A DNA stretch of 64,000 nt from Corbicula japonica. Lineage: Eukaryota > Mollusca > Bivalvia > Venerida > Cyrenidae. Shown one piece after another: positions 1 to 47,100 of this stretch. The first letter of the stretch is position 1. The number at the start of each line of letters is the position of its first letter. A program made the translations under genes and the position numbers. The notes beneath the pieces were generated by a model. The model was given only the letters and a program-made list of their open reading frames with translations, searched no databases and had not been told where the DNA came from. The stretch lies in NCBI GenBank assembly GCA_038501625.1, contig JAZAYU010000001.1, positions 9,475,374-9,539,373 on the forward strand, in the 5' to 3' direction.

Positions 1-1840
1 TTATTTTCGCTTGTTTTACATGTTCTGATTACTGATCGAGATAAAAGATATCATAAAGTTAAACTACCACATGAGAATGGTTTGATAATGATATCGGATT
101 TAATCAGTCAAAATTTTTACTGGTTTCTAATGATATGATAGTGGGACATTTAATTACGAGTTGTCAAATATAACAATAATATTACGTTTATAAATCAAAA
201 CAATTAAAAAGCAGCATTTTAATCTGTTTGTGTATTGCGGTCTGGAAGTTAAATTACCCAAGCGAAACTACAAAATTCCATGACAGGAAAGCAATAGAAG
301 GTAAATTATGATAATATACCTATCGCTTATATGTTTTTAACGCAGGCTATTTTTTATCAAGTCTATAGACATTTTGAAAGAATGTAAGAACTATATTGAG
401 CAGTAAGATAGGCATTGGTTTTAGAAATCACGATTAATGATTAAGAAAGTAGACTTTATAGGTTTCTTTCACATGTGTAAGGATTATTTCGGGTCGGCAA
501 AAACTATCCAACACAGTTGCGAGATTGTTGAATTTTGTTATCCAGTTAGACTAACTAAATGTGCTCAAAAAGGGCTTTTTTCTATACAGACCATATATAC
601 GATGGCCGTCCATCATAAATCGCAGGCATTGATAAACAGTCAGTATGTCAAATCGGTCGAATTATTGAGACTAAAATCAAGGTTATCATATTGGCTTATT
701 TTACTTCGAAAAAGGTATTGACCGTACAAAGATATATAAAAAGTGTGCGTTTCTGGATTAGGAACAGGACCATTTTCGGCCAAAATATGGTCAGCTTTAT
801 TGTACAACAAATATCATTAGTAACAATATCGCAACAGGTGGATTACTCTCTTTTGTGCAGGCGTATGTCTAATCATTAAAAATAACTTTTAGGACATAAT
901 TTAACGCATTGTTACACTTCTGTAAGTGTTTAAATATCCACAAAATAAAACCGATGCTAGGCCTAAACTTAATGTGTGTTATTTTTTAAATTTTATTCCT
1001 TATGCATTATTTTCCTGAACTCGTGCTGAAACCATCTTCACAATAACTGCAGCACAATTGATTATTTACTGAATATCTAGTAGTTTTCTGGAAATATGCT
1101 GAACCTAGGCTTTTTATTCGGAATATAGGCCTACATATTTTCTTACAGTTAGGCAGCCTTTGTTGAATTTAGTTCTGAAAAGAAATCCCCAACAGCTTCC
1201 TCACATCGATGAGTCTGTATTGAGCATTCTTAAATATAAGATTTGTAAGTAAATCACTAAACTGATGTAGATTCTTAACAGCGATATTGCAAAGCCAGTA
1301 AACACTCGCAATTGTTTTTAAGATTTTAATCAACCAGCTTGAAACATTAACTGCTAAAAACATTTAAAACTATTTTCAAACATATCTCGGCTTGATCTGC
1401 ATTTAAATTTAAGTAGAACACATGAAAACTTAAGCAAAATAGCTACACGTTAAACAACAAAAAATGTATGAAATGTTCACACATTAGGCTTGGTTGGCTG
1501 TGTGACAACAACAACAACAACAACAACAGAAACACCAGAAGACGAGATGACAATTTTATCATAAATTTTCACGTGTACCATCTATGGAGAAGAAAATAAA
1601 ATGTGAACATTAAATGTCATGAGAGAATCATGGCTAATTCTTAGATGTCAAAGGAGTGCCATGTAGGCAGTTCTGGTAAATCTCCATTGTGAATATTTTC
1701 ACGTATTTTCGCGACTTTTAGTTTTAATCCGGATTGGGTTTCAGTGTTTAAACAAAAGCAAATATTTAGTTTGCATGACGAAATTTTAAATATGTTTAAT
1801 ATATTATACAACATCATACATTCAAGTAACTCATTCATTT
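1..1840. other. No gene recognised; noncoding flank
   Basis: AT-rich sequence with only short open frames, none with a recognisable domain. A (CAA)n microsatellite lies at about 1506-1528. Because the first OCA2 coding exon starts behind a splice acceptor, a 5' noncoding exon or promoter of that gene could lie here or outside the window, but I cannot point to one. Confidence 0.5.
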
Positions 1841-1843
1841 TTG

Positions 1844-3235
1844 TGCCCCCTTTCGAAGAAAGGGTGGGGGGGGGGGGGGGTATAACCAAATATTGCTTTG
1901 CCCTTGTTGGTCGGTTGGACTGAAGAGTTCGACCAACTAATAACTAGACAACACTTTGACATGCAGTCTTTCATATATGGTATGAAGGTTGATTATGCCC
2001 AGTAAGACCCCTATCAGTGCTCCTGCTAGGCTTAAACAAAAGGGCGCCGCGCCCTGTCTAAAATTCAGTGCGCCCTGCCCTAAAATCAGAGCGCCATGCC
2101 CATATTTAAGTGCATCTTTTAAGTGGGTATACAATACCTTTTAGCGGATATTGAGCAGCCTCTGAATTTAACAACTTTGACCTACCAACCAGACGTCACG
2201 CTGAGAAACTTGATACTGAATGTATTACTTTTAAAGTCCTAAATGTTGAGGATAGATAAATTCAAAGTTTTTTTTTTTACATTATCTGATTATTTTATTA
2301 AGACAGACTAGTGAAATAAAAGTATCTGTTGTTAACACTATTAATTATTTAAACAAAGGCAATATTAATAAATACACTGCCCCTGCCCCCAAGATTTGTA
2401 AAATAAGTGCCCAAACTTGAGCCTGCTGCGCGCAATGTGCCCTGTTTTGAGATCCACTTCCCTGCCCTTCCGAAATCCTAGCTGGAGCACTGCCTATGGA
2501 TTTTCAGGTCAGCAGGTTAAAGGTCAAGACCACAGTGACCAACACAAAAACCTTGTCAAGTCAATTACTAGACAATGCTTTCACCTATGATCCTTAAATT
2601 TGTTAGGAAGGTCGGTCATCATCTGTAGATGACCCCTATTGATATTTAGGTCAAGGTCACAGTGACCTTCAACACAAAAAACTTGTCCAGTCAATTACTA
2701 AACAATGTTTTCGCCTATGATCCTTAAATTTGGTAGGGAGGTTGGTCATCACCTGTAGATGACCCTTTTTATGTTTAGGTCAGTAGGTCAAAGGTCAAGG
2801 TCACAGTGACCACAAACACATAATCCTTGTATGATCAATAACTAAATAATGCTTTCAAATATGATCCTTTAACTTGGTAGGGAGGTTGGTCATCACCTGT
2901 AGATGACCCCAATTGATTTTTAGTTCAGTAGGTCAAAGGTCATGGTCACAGCCACCTTTTACACAAAATTCACTTACCAATAACTACATAAGGATTGGTC
3001 AATCTGATCCTCCAATTGGGTACTGAGGTTTGTCATCACATGTACATGAATTATCAATGCTATTCTTTTTCAGGTCAGTAGGTCAAAGGTCAAGGTCACA
3101 GTGACCTTCACTACAAAAATCTTGTCTTGCCAATAACTATACAATGATTTGGATGATCAATAACAAACAGCAGTTTTCTTTCCATTCAGCATTTGGAGGG
3201 GCATACATGTTTTACAAACATCTCTTGTTTCAGAA
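1844..3235. mobile_element. Tandem-repeat interspersed element with GC hairpin end
   Basis: It starts with a hairpin (C5TTTC...GAAAGGG followed by a G run, 1844-1880) and the leader TATTGCTTTGCCC..TTGGTCGGT, which recurs at 13950-13975. It continues as degenerate tandem units of about 130-145 bp carrying GTCATCACCTGTAGATGACC (2617, 2745, 2891) and AGGTCAAGGTCACAGTGACC. No coding potential is seen. It resembles bivalve pearl/Helitron-like nonautonomous elements (inference). It is interrupted by a MITE at 2015-2492. Confidence 0.6.
2015..2492. mobile_element. hAT-like MITE inserted in the 1844-3235 element
   Basis: Terminal inverted repeats read CAGTGCTCCTGCTAGG at the left and CCTAGCTGGAGCACTG at the right, flanked by a direct repeat CCTAT (2010-2014 and 2493-2497). 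Removing it rejoins the host repeat. There is no open frame of note. The CAG-type ends suggest hAT, but the visible duplication is 5 bp rather than 8 bp. Confidence 0.7.
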
Positions 3236-3448
3236 AAGCTGAGCCAAATTTCAATCTGAATCTATCTTCAGTGTCCATCCAGAATTCAGAAATCTGCAGC
3301 AATATTTCATACAGAATTTAGCCATTATGAGTAGAATGAGAGCTCAGATGTGATAAAAAATGCAAGAGTAGTTGATGCACTCATCTGGAGAGCTACAAAA
3401 CTTGATAATATTGCTGAAACAAAGTCTTGTTCTTTTTTTTCCAGAACT

Positions 3449-39174
<35,726 letters not shown>

Positions 39175-39849
39175 TATATTTTTCACATGGATATCTTGTC
39201 AGATTTTTAAAACTGTCACACTTTTTTTGTCACACTCCAGATATTGTTGCCCATTAATTTTAGAATATTTTTAACGGATAGTGCTACTTTGAGAAAACTT
39301 TATAGATCTTTAAAGTGCATGTTGAGACACCTCTGCAAAAAAGGAAAATGGAATGGTATAGTAACAGTTTGTGGTATATTTTTAAAGCACGAAAACCCAA
39401 ACTAGCCATTTTTTAAATAGCCCAATTAGAAATGTTGTAACAACTTTTCCACAGCTTATATTTGATGCAAGTGTTGTATAAAACAGAAAGAACAAGAACA
39501 GTATCTTGTTCATTGGGCAATTACCTTCATGTAGTCATCATCACGACATGCTGATGTTAACTTATTTAAACTAATGGTCTTCGTGACTAAAATATTGTGC
39601 TGCATCATTTGTCTTATTTTTTCTTCAAACAATACAATGTTTTTGAACTATGCAATGTCAGCCTTGGACTTGACCAATTATTGATTCATTTATTGTCCAT
39701 TGATAAACAGTTTTATTAAAACATGATGCAAAGTAAATCTTGGTTAGAGCTTGCATGAATCACTAAATATATTTTAAATGTTGATCATTAGTTATCAGAA
39801 ATTTATGTCTGAAATCATACTTGTGTTTTAAGATTAATGTGTTTAACAC

Positions 39850-40092
39850 TTTAACCCTTTCCTGGATATATACGCATTTTTACGCATGTGCGACCAGTGT
39901 AGATCCAGATCAGCCGGCACATCCGTGCCGTCTGATCAGGATCTGCACTGGTCGCATTTTGGTCAGAAATAACCTAATGAATCAAAAAGCGAACAGTTTA
40001 GATCCTGATCAGACGGCACGAATGTGCCGGCTGATCTGGATCTAAACTGTTCGCCCTAGCAATAAAGGTGTGTCTGTACAGGAAAGGGTTAA
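39850..40092 (-). mobile_element. MITE-1, intact copy, inverted relative to 34816-35055
   Basis: TTAACCCTTTCCTGGATATA to TGTACAGGAAAGGGTTAA, nearly identical to the reverse complement of 34816-35055. It probably lies in the OCA2 3' UTR. Confidence 0.9.
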
Positions 40093-40098
40093 TCCATT

Positions 40099-40287
40099 TT
40101 CAAAGGTTCATGTGTGACCAATGTAGATCCATATTTATGCCATGTGATCTGAGTCAGTCCTTGGTTGGAAATGAATTCAGAAGTGAACAGGGTAGATCCT
40201 GTACAGGAGTTGGATATTCCAGCAGACCTGGATTTACACTGTTTGTTCATGAGATAACAGCCATATCCCATGGAGTAAAATATTAAC
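40099..40287. mobile_element. MITE-1-related fragment
   Basis: GTGTGACCAATGTAGATCCA, GATTTACACTGTTTGTTCAT and CATATCCCATGGAGTAAA match diverged MITE-1 parts. It directly follows the intact copy. Confidence 0.5.
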
Positions 40288-41861
40288 ATGTTTGGTGTTC
40301 GAAATGCACACAAGTTGGTTTCAGTTTGTTACTAGTGTTAAACTGCTCTATTTGCTGTGAACTCATTTGTATAATGACAGATTGTTAAAGTTGTTGTAAA
40401 GAACAATTTTTCATCTGACTTAAAGAAAACAATCAAGTTCATGTCTGGTTCTTCAGATTGTTGACTAAATGGTCAGCACTTGATAAAATGTTTTGTCTTC
40501 CAGAGAATGTAATTGGTGCATTTTTTTTACAATTGCTAAAATCTTTATATATTAATAGTGTACAACATAGTAAAGCATTGTTGTTTTTTTATTTCTGTAT
40601 GTAGCCACTATTAATGACTATACATTGTTTTTGTTCAATGTTTTCAGATTTAATCCATTTTAATATACATCACTATAAATCAGTAAAATGTTGATTATGC
40701 AATGGTCAGTTTAAATCTGTTTCATACTCATACACGATAAACAATTGTTTTGCTGGCAATTGTCTCGGTATTCACCTCATTTATTATATGTTACATCTAA
40801 CTCATCAAAGCAGTATTTTTACCATAATTATTAGATTTTTTTTCAAAATTTTAAATACTCAAGTAAAAATTATACCATACCTTCACCCTTTACTCAATGA
40901 GTTCATACTTTGCCAAGGTCTGTTGTGGATGTGCAATACTTGTACTATCATAAACAAATATTCTTATTAATATGACATGTTAGGTATAATTAATTACAGT
41001 GGAATCATTTTTTGCAGGGGTTTAAGTATATTTTGCACACAGACAAAAATATGTATTAAAGAAAGGCCAAAAATTTAAGACACATATAATTTAGACATTA
41101 AACAAAAATTATCTTGAAATTGAGCAAACTTAGTCAGTGTGAATCAGTCATTTGTTTCATGTGTGCAAAACTTATTCCCAGGGAAATTAAATATCAAATT
41201 ACTTTCACTTTAGTTGGTTATACATTCAGAATTTGTTACATGCTATTTGTTATTGTGATTTGTTGAAATAAAAAAAAAGTTTCACATGGGGTATTCATTT
41301 TTCTTAGACACCTTGTCAAAATCTTAAAGGGAAAGGTACAGCCTATTCATTTTATATTGTATTATTATAGTCATGCTTACCACTCCAACTGAATAATGTA
41401 AAACAGTACGTCAAGCTATCATACACTAGGCATATTTTTATGAGGTCCATCTGATTTGTTAAACCACATTTTTTTCTCACCATCCCCGTTTACAAATTGT
41501 CAAAACTAACTATTATGTTCCTAACTGATAACAGGATTTATTTTGTTTTTCATTAAAGAATTATCTTGTGGAAATAAAAGTGATACTCCACCATTTTGAA
41601 ACAATAGATTATCATTTTTAGTTGGCTTCTTCTTGCTTCAAAACAGATTATTATTTTTCTTTAAGTATTGACCAAGTTTATGCCTGACCAACCAACCAAC
41701 CAACCAACCAACTCTCTTGCTTTTGCCAGAATTCTGACTTTGTATCTAATAAATTTTTAACCATTTAGTAATTTACATGGTGAATCAATTCTAAATTAGT
41801 GAATGGAGTGTCCATATCCATGTATGATGTGTTTGAGCCAACTGAATAACAAGATAAAGTT

Positions 41862-42226
41862 AACCCTTTCCTCCATAATTACATACACCTTTTATCACAG
41901 TGTAGATCCTGATCAGGATGCTGTCTAAGATTTACACTGTATACTTTTAGATTCATTAGGGTTATTTCTGACTAAAAATCAAACAGTGAGATCCTCATCA
42001 GACAGTACGGGTCTGAAGGTTATAAAGCTGAGATTGGAAACCAGACTCAAATCTCAAGCATCTGATTGGCTGAAATGGCGACTGGTCGCCATTTCAGCCA
42101 ATCAGATGCTTGAGATTTGAGACTGGTTTCCATGCTCAGTTTTATAACCTTGGGCACTGATGTGTTAGCTTATCTGGATCTACACTGTTTACACATGCAA
42201 TAAAATGTGTATATGTAAAGGGTTAA
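41862..42226. mobile_element. MITE-1 copy with nested MITE-2
   Basis: TTAACCCTTTCCTCCATAAT to GTAAAGGGTTAA; a MITE-2 hairpin interrupts it at 42018-42152, just before the ATGTG..CTTATCTGGATCTACAC block. Confidence 0.8.
42018..42152. mobile_element. MITE-2 hairpin copy
   Basis: GGTTATAAAGCTGAGATTGG ... CTCAGTTTTATAACCTTGGG with a central GGCGACTGGTCGCC. Perfect core stem. Confidence 0.92.
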
Positions 42227-43021
42227 TTTCTAAACTTTCTTACGAGTAACCAGTAAAATAAGTCATTTTTATTCAAATATTATACCGGTAAATAGAATGC
42301 TTCTAACTGAATGTGATGTTTAATGGGGAATGGTATGTGAAGATTGTATAAAACATGTAGTTCTGGAAATATGTTTGTTCTTAGACAAGTTGGTGTACCC
42401 TAGGCTGGCTTCAAAATACCTACAAGTGAAAGGTTTTTGTGCACAGTGTTCCATGGCAAAAAAACCAGAAGATTGCTGCAATATTATTTGTAGTGTCTTA
42501 TTCTTGACATTGGTCGTGCCATAAACGTATGCACTCTTAGTCTTATTTTCTACTGTATAGGGAAGCTGTCTTTTCTGGCTGCGACTTTTTCTGTTAGTGT
42601 ATAGAACATTTTTTTTTTATAAAGTGTTTAGTATACTTCATTGGTGTCAAACTACTTATTTGCAAAGGTATAATTTTCGTTTACTTTATGCACAGGTAAA
42701 TGCACCAATACAAAACCCTAAGCAAACTGAATATCATTCTTGGTATTACGTAAATTTCACTACTGTCTGCTCAATTTGTCAACATTCTCTCAAACCTGGG
42801 GTGTGTTTTATAAAATTAAAAATGCATTCTTTGTTTTTTATTGACTTCTGGAATCTTAAAGGAAATCTCCCAGGATCAGGAATGGTTCACATGTAAGCAA
42901 TTTATGTAATAACTGTAACAGTGGAATGCATCAAGATTAGTCCCATCAAATGAAAGGACAACAAAGTGTTTATACAGTATGGTTGAATATAGCACTTGTT
43001 ACATGCTATTTGTTAATGTAA

Positions 43022-43035
43022 TTTATTATAATAAA
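43022..43035. terminator. Candidate bidirectional poly(A) signal
   Basis: TTTATTATAATAAA gives AATAAA on the + strand (43030-43035) and on the - strand (43027-43022), between two convergent genes. It is 901-914 bp beyond the WBP4 stop. Use by either gene is an inference. Confidence 0.35.
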
Positions 43036-43935
43036 ATCAACTAAAAACAAAATTCTGGTTTTTAACAAGCATTTTAATGTTTAAAAACAGATTATGTGGG
43101 AAATAGAAAAATCTATTTCCAACATGTCACCAACATGAGGTATTGTTGTGACCCTGGTTTCACTGGCACAAATCTTTTCATCTTTTAAAGTAGAAGTACC
43201 TTGCTGTAAAATTGTAAAGCAAATGATATTCCAAAATGACCCAGATCTCTAGTTTTTACTGGTCAATTTGATTACTGGTCTGAATTTCAACCAATGGGCT
43301 GCCCAAGATTATAACAGGTTTCTGGTCTCAGCTTTACTACCTTTTGCCAATTCCTTGCTAATAAAGTATTACAGCAAAATTCCCCATGATCATGTGCCTC
43401 AATGACAGCACTGCATTTGTTTAACTGACATGTTTGTTAATTTCATTTCCTGACAATGTGTGGTCTGCAAATTACTTCAGATCCAGCAAGTGGATTTGAT
43501 ATAACCAAGGACTAGGGTTGCCAGATTTATAGTTCTTCAGAATTCAATAAACAATTAAAATAATCAGAAACAACTTCATGGACTCTGGTTCACATTCCCA
43601 ACAAGTTTGATTCCTTTAGTTTAATTGTTATAATCTGCTGGTTTATAATCAGATTAAAGACAAAGCGAAGTATCGGTACTTCAGACCTCCACCAACATTT
43701 AATCACTTCTGCAAAGTATATGTGTTCAAACAAAACTTGATATGATCTAATTTTCTAAGTCCAGAGGCTTTTGTTTGACACGGCACTAGAGAAGTTGAAA
43801 CACAAAACTTCATTTCCTTAGCTAAGGTTATTTTCTTCTTTCATGCAAGCTGAAGTTCAATATGAAACTCTGGGAAATGAAACTGGACATCACCCCTGTC
43901 ATTAAAAACATTTAATCACAGATCATTGCTTCTTT

Positions 43936-44146
43936 TCAACCATCGTCATCGTCTCTTCTACGAACATTCCTTGCTCCACCAGCAAGTTTTCTCTTCTTGA
44001 AAGCAACAGGTCCACTTTTACTAGAACCTAGAGATGTAACTGTCTTTTCTTTGAATTTCAATTTAGGTTCATCAACTGGAATAGCTAAAGTCACATAGTT
44101 ATTGTCTGTTTTTGGTAACTCGAGATCCACTTCCTCTTTCTGCTCT
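43936..44146 (-). CDS. WBP4: WBP4 last exon, C-terminus
   Basis: Acceptor (minus) CTATTTTCAG|AGAGCAG. Encodes EQKEEVDLELPKTDNN, FKEKTVTSLGSSKSG and the basic/acidic end FKKRK...RRRDDDDG, then TGA. The block matches the conserved WBP4 tail. Confidence 0.95.
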
Positions 44147-47100
44147 CTGAAAATAGTTAACAAAATATTATCTAAAAGCTATCAGTGATGAACAATATAA
44201 TCCACCTTGGTACTTATGTACATGTACCTTAAAATTGGAAAAGTTTGATATTTAAAAAGAATTCAGTTTAATTCAAGTAGAGTTGAGGTTTGATTAGTGT
44301 AAGCAAGTGTAATGTTTTTAAGATGTGTATATATATTCCTTCAATATCCAAGATAATCAAAATAAATCATATGTATGTATGTCAGCTAAAAGTGGGTGGC
44401 ATAATATTCACACAAGCCCAATAAATTGAATTAATTGACCAAAAAGATGTTGTTTTCATAGCAGGAGTGACAAGAGTTTGACTGTTTCACTGCACATGTC
44501 TGTACTTTCAGCAGACAGCGACAGTAGTAAACCAATTTTGTCTGGCGGCTATAACCGCCAAAGAATCCTTAGCAAGCTTCAGTTACCTTTCCTTGAGGTT
44601 TAAATATAGGCGATATTCCCGAGGTATTCAAGTAATCTACGTGCTGCTGGAGATTAACAAACCACTTAGTGTTAGATTTAAAAATACAACGAACTCAGAG
44701 TCATATTACAGATGAATGTTTACCATTATCCCAACTGGGTTGCTGATAGCAATTTGATGCCAATTAACCTGGTCACTGATTTATTGCCATACATATGGTT
44801 GGAATGCCTACGTTACTGAGATAAGTTAAACCTTCGAGTTGCACAAATGCTGCACAATGTTTGCCATATCATGTCGTTCAGTGCGCTGTTTACACCTTCT
44901 AGTTTCTGGTTTAATAAAATATTAGCTGTACCTCTTCTAATCTTTATCACAAATGGTGCATATTTACTTGATCATGCTATATCCATGTCAAGGTTTATCA
45001 TGAATTATTGTGATGAGCAATAGGCCTAGTTGATAAGCAGCTAGAGAGACAATTTTTAAAATAGATACAGAAAGCAAGTGTGACGTCATCCTGCAGCCAA
45101 TCAGAGGCCTCTAGTTTTTGGTTTACAACAGTCTTTTATTTTCTGATAATGATGGAGAAAGAGTATATGACAAGAGTACGCAGAATTGTTGGCTATACAC
45201 CAACACCATCAACATTTCTGTTTATCTAAAAAATGGCCACAACTCATGGAAAAATCAACCAAATCAAAATTGCAGAGAACATGCCTTTATTGGAAATGTT
45301 ATTAGTATTCATGCACAGTTTGACTGAAAGTTGTTTAGGAGAATAAACACAGATATAGTTTGTGACAGACATCTAGAAAGAACAACATCAAAATGTCTCC
45401 CCACCCACTATGTGTGGGGAGTTATAATTCTTCATAAGCATGGATTATTGTTTGTTTGACATTCTGGTGCACACTAAATCAGTGAATAAAAGTGACAAAA
45501 TTGACTTTAAAGCCCAAGTTTTGTTAAATTTGCTACCAGTGAAGATATCACCTGTAAAGCTCAATACAATGTTGGCTATTCAATTAAATAAATTCTCTGA
45601 TATGGACAACACATGGACTGGCTCAGGTTAAAAGAAAGCTGTGTCCATTACATAAAATGAGAAATGATATTTAAAATGAGCAATTATACATATAATTGTG
45701 TATACAACATGTATATGGACAATGACTCAATGAGAAATCAGAACTAAAGACTGACCAACAGTCTGTTTTAAAAACTTGCATTCTGTTTTGGAGACTTCAG
45801 TCCAGTAAAGGAAGAGTATAAATCTTAAATATCTTTCTTACTCTTTCTGAACACGTGCCCAGACTCCATACACGCCCCTTGCACTTCTATCCTGTTTCCC
45901 TGGCAATGTTTCTTCCTCCTCTGACTCACTCTCCGATGGTGAGGGTGGAGACGGGGGTGAGGGTGGGGATGGTGGTGGTATCTCTCCGGGTAGGGGGATT
46001 GAATCAACCCCTGGTGGTAATGGTATCTCTTCTAATGTTTTTTCTTCTTTCTAATTTAAACATAAAACTTTTTAAATCACAAATTATATAAATCTTTTCT
46101 TCAAGAGTTTCAAATACTGTTCAAGTATCTTAGAATGAGAGTTTTATTTTCAAAAAAATAAGTTTAACCCTTTCCTCCTTAGATACACCTTTACTGCATG
46201 GGTGAAAAGTTTAGATCCAGATCAGCCGGCACATCCGTGCCATCCGATCAGGATCTAAACTGTTTACTTTTTGAATCATTAGGTTATTCTGACCAAAATA
46301 CGACCAGTGCAGATCCTGATCAGATGGCATGGATGCGCCAGCTGATCTTGATCTACACTGGCCGCACATGCGTAAAAATGCATATATATGGAGGAAAGGG
46401 TTAAATGCTTACTCCTCATTGTCAAACTAAGGCAATAAAACATAAATAACAACTAATTCATATTCTTTTCCATTAATAAAAGAAAAATTTGCTTAAATTT
46501 AATTGTACTTACTATTACTTATTACAAATGAAATATATACTGAACCAAAAAAGAAACTTTCCCAAAGTATGTGCCAGTTGTTCAAGGGTACCACTTAGAT
46601 GTACACACATACAGTGGAATCGCGATAACTCGAAACCCGATAACTCGAAATGACGGTTTAACCTCGAAGTCGGCCGCCGGTCCCGTCAATTTTCCTTATA
46701 TATTCAATTAAAAAAAGTTGCGATAACTCGAAACGAGATAATTCGAAATTCGCGATATCTCGAACATATTAATAAGTCCCTTGAATAGGAATTAAAAACA
46801 ATTTAATCGCGATAACTTGAAGTACATTTACTGACACGGTTTTTCACACCTCCAGCGAGGTTGTTTGAAGTCTTTTGTTTATTGCCAACTTGTCAACAAG
46901 AGTTGTTAGTGGCACGTCATTGTAATGATATGAGTGTGAAGCAAACAATAAGAGTGATTTGTCTCAAATTAGTGTCAAGCAAACATTTAGAGTTGTTAAT
47001 TTTTCTTTCTATAAAACGTCCTTTAATTTTCTGAAATCTGTATTCTACAGCTTGTATCAAACAGCAAACGACAGTTCGCATACGGCATAACGAAAAATAA

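Larger units (their letters stand above)
39175..43935. other. Convergent intergenic region with the two 3' UTRs
   Basis: No gene is seen between the OCA2 stop and the WBP4 stop. It probably contains both 3' UTRs. It holds MITE-1 copies (39850-40092, 40099-40287, 41862-42226), a MITE-2 (42018-42152), AACC repeats at 41687-41712, and AATAAA at about 41266. A pair of related segments, GTTACATGCTATTTGTTA, lies at 41236 and 43000. Confidence 0.6.

Noticed and set aside
3350..3448. Extending the OCA2 reading frame upstream of ATG 3449
   Set aside because: The frame is open, but a strong pyrimidine tract and CAG end at 3444, so the upstream part is more likely intron.
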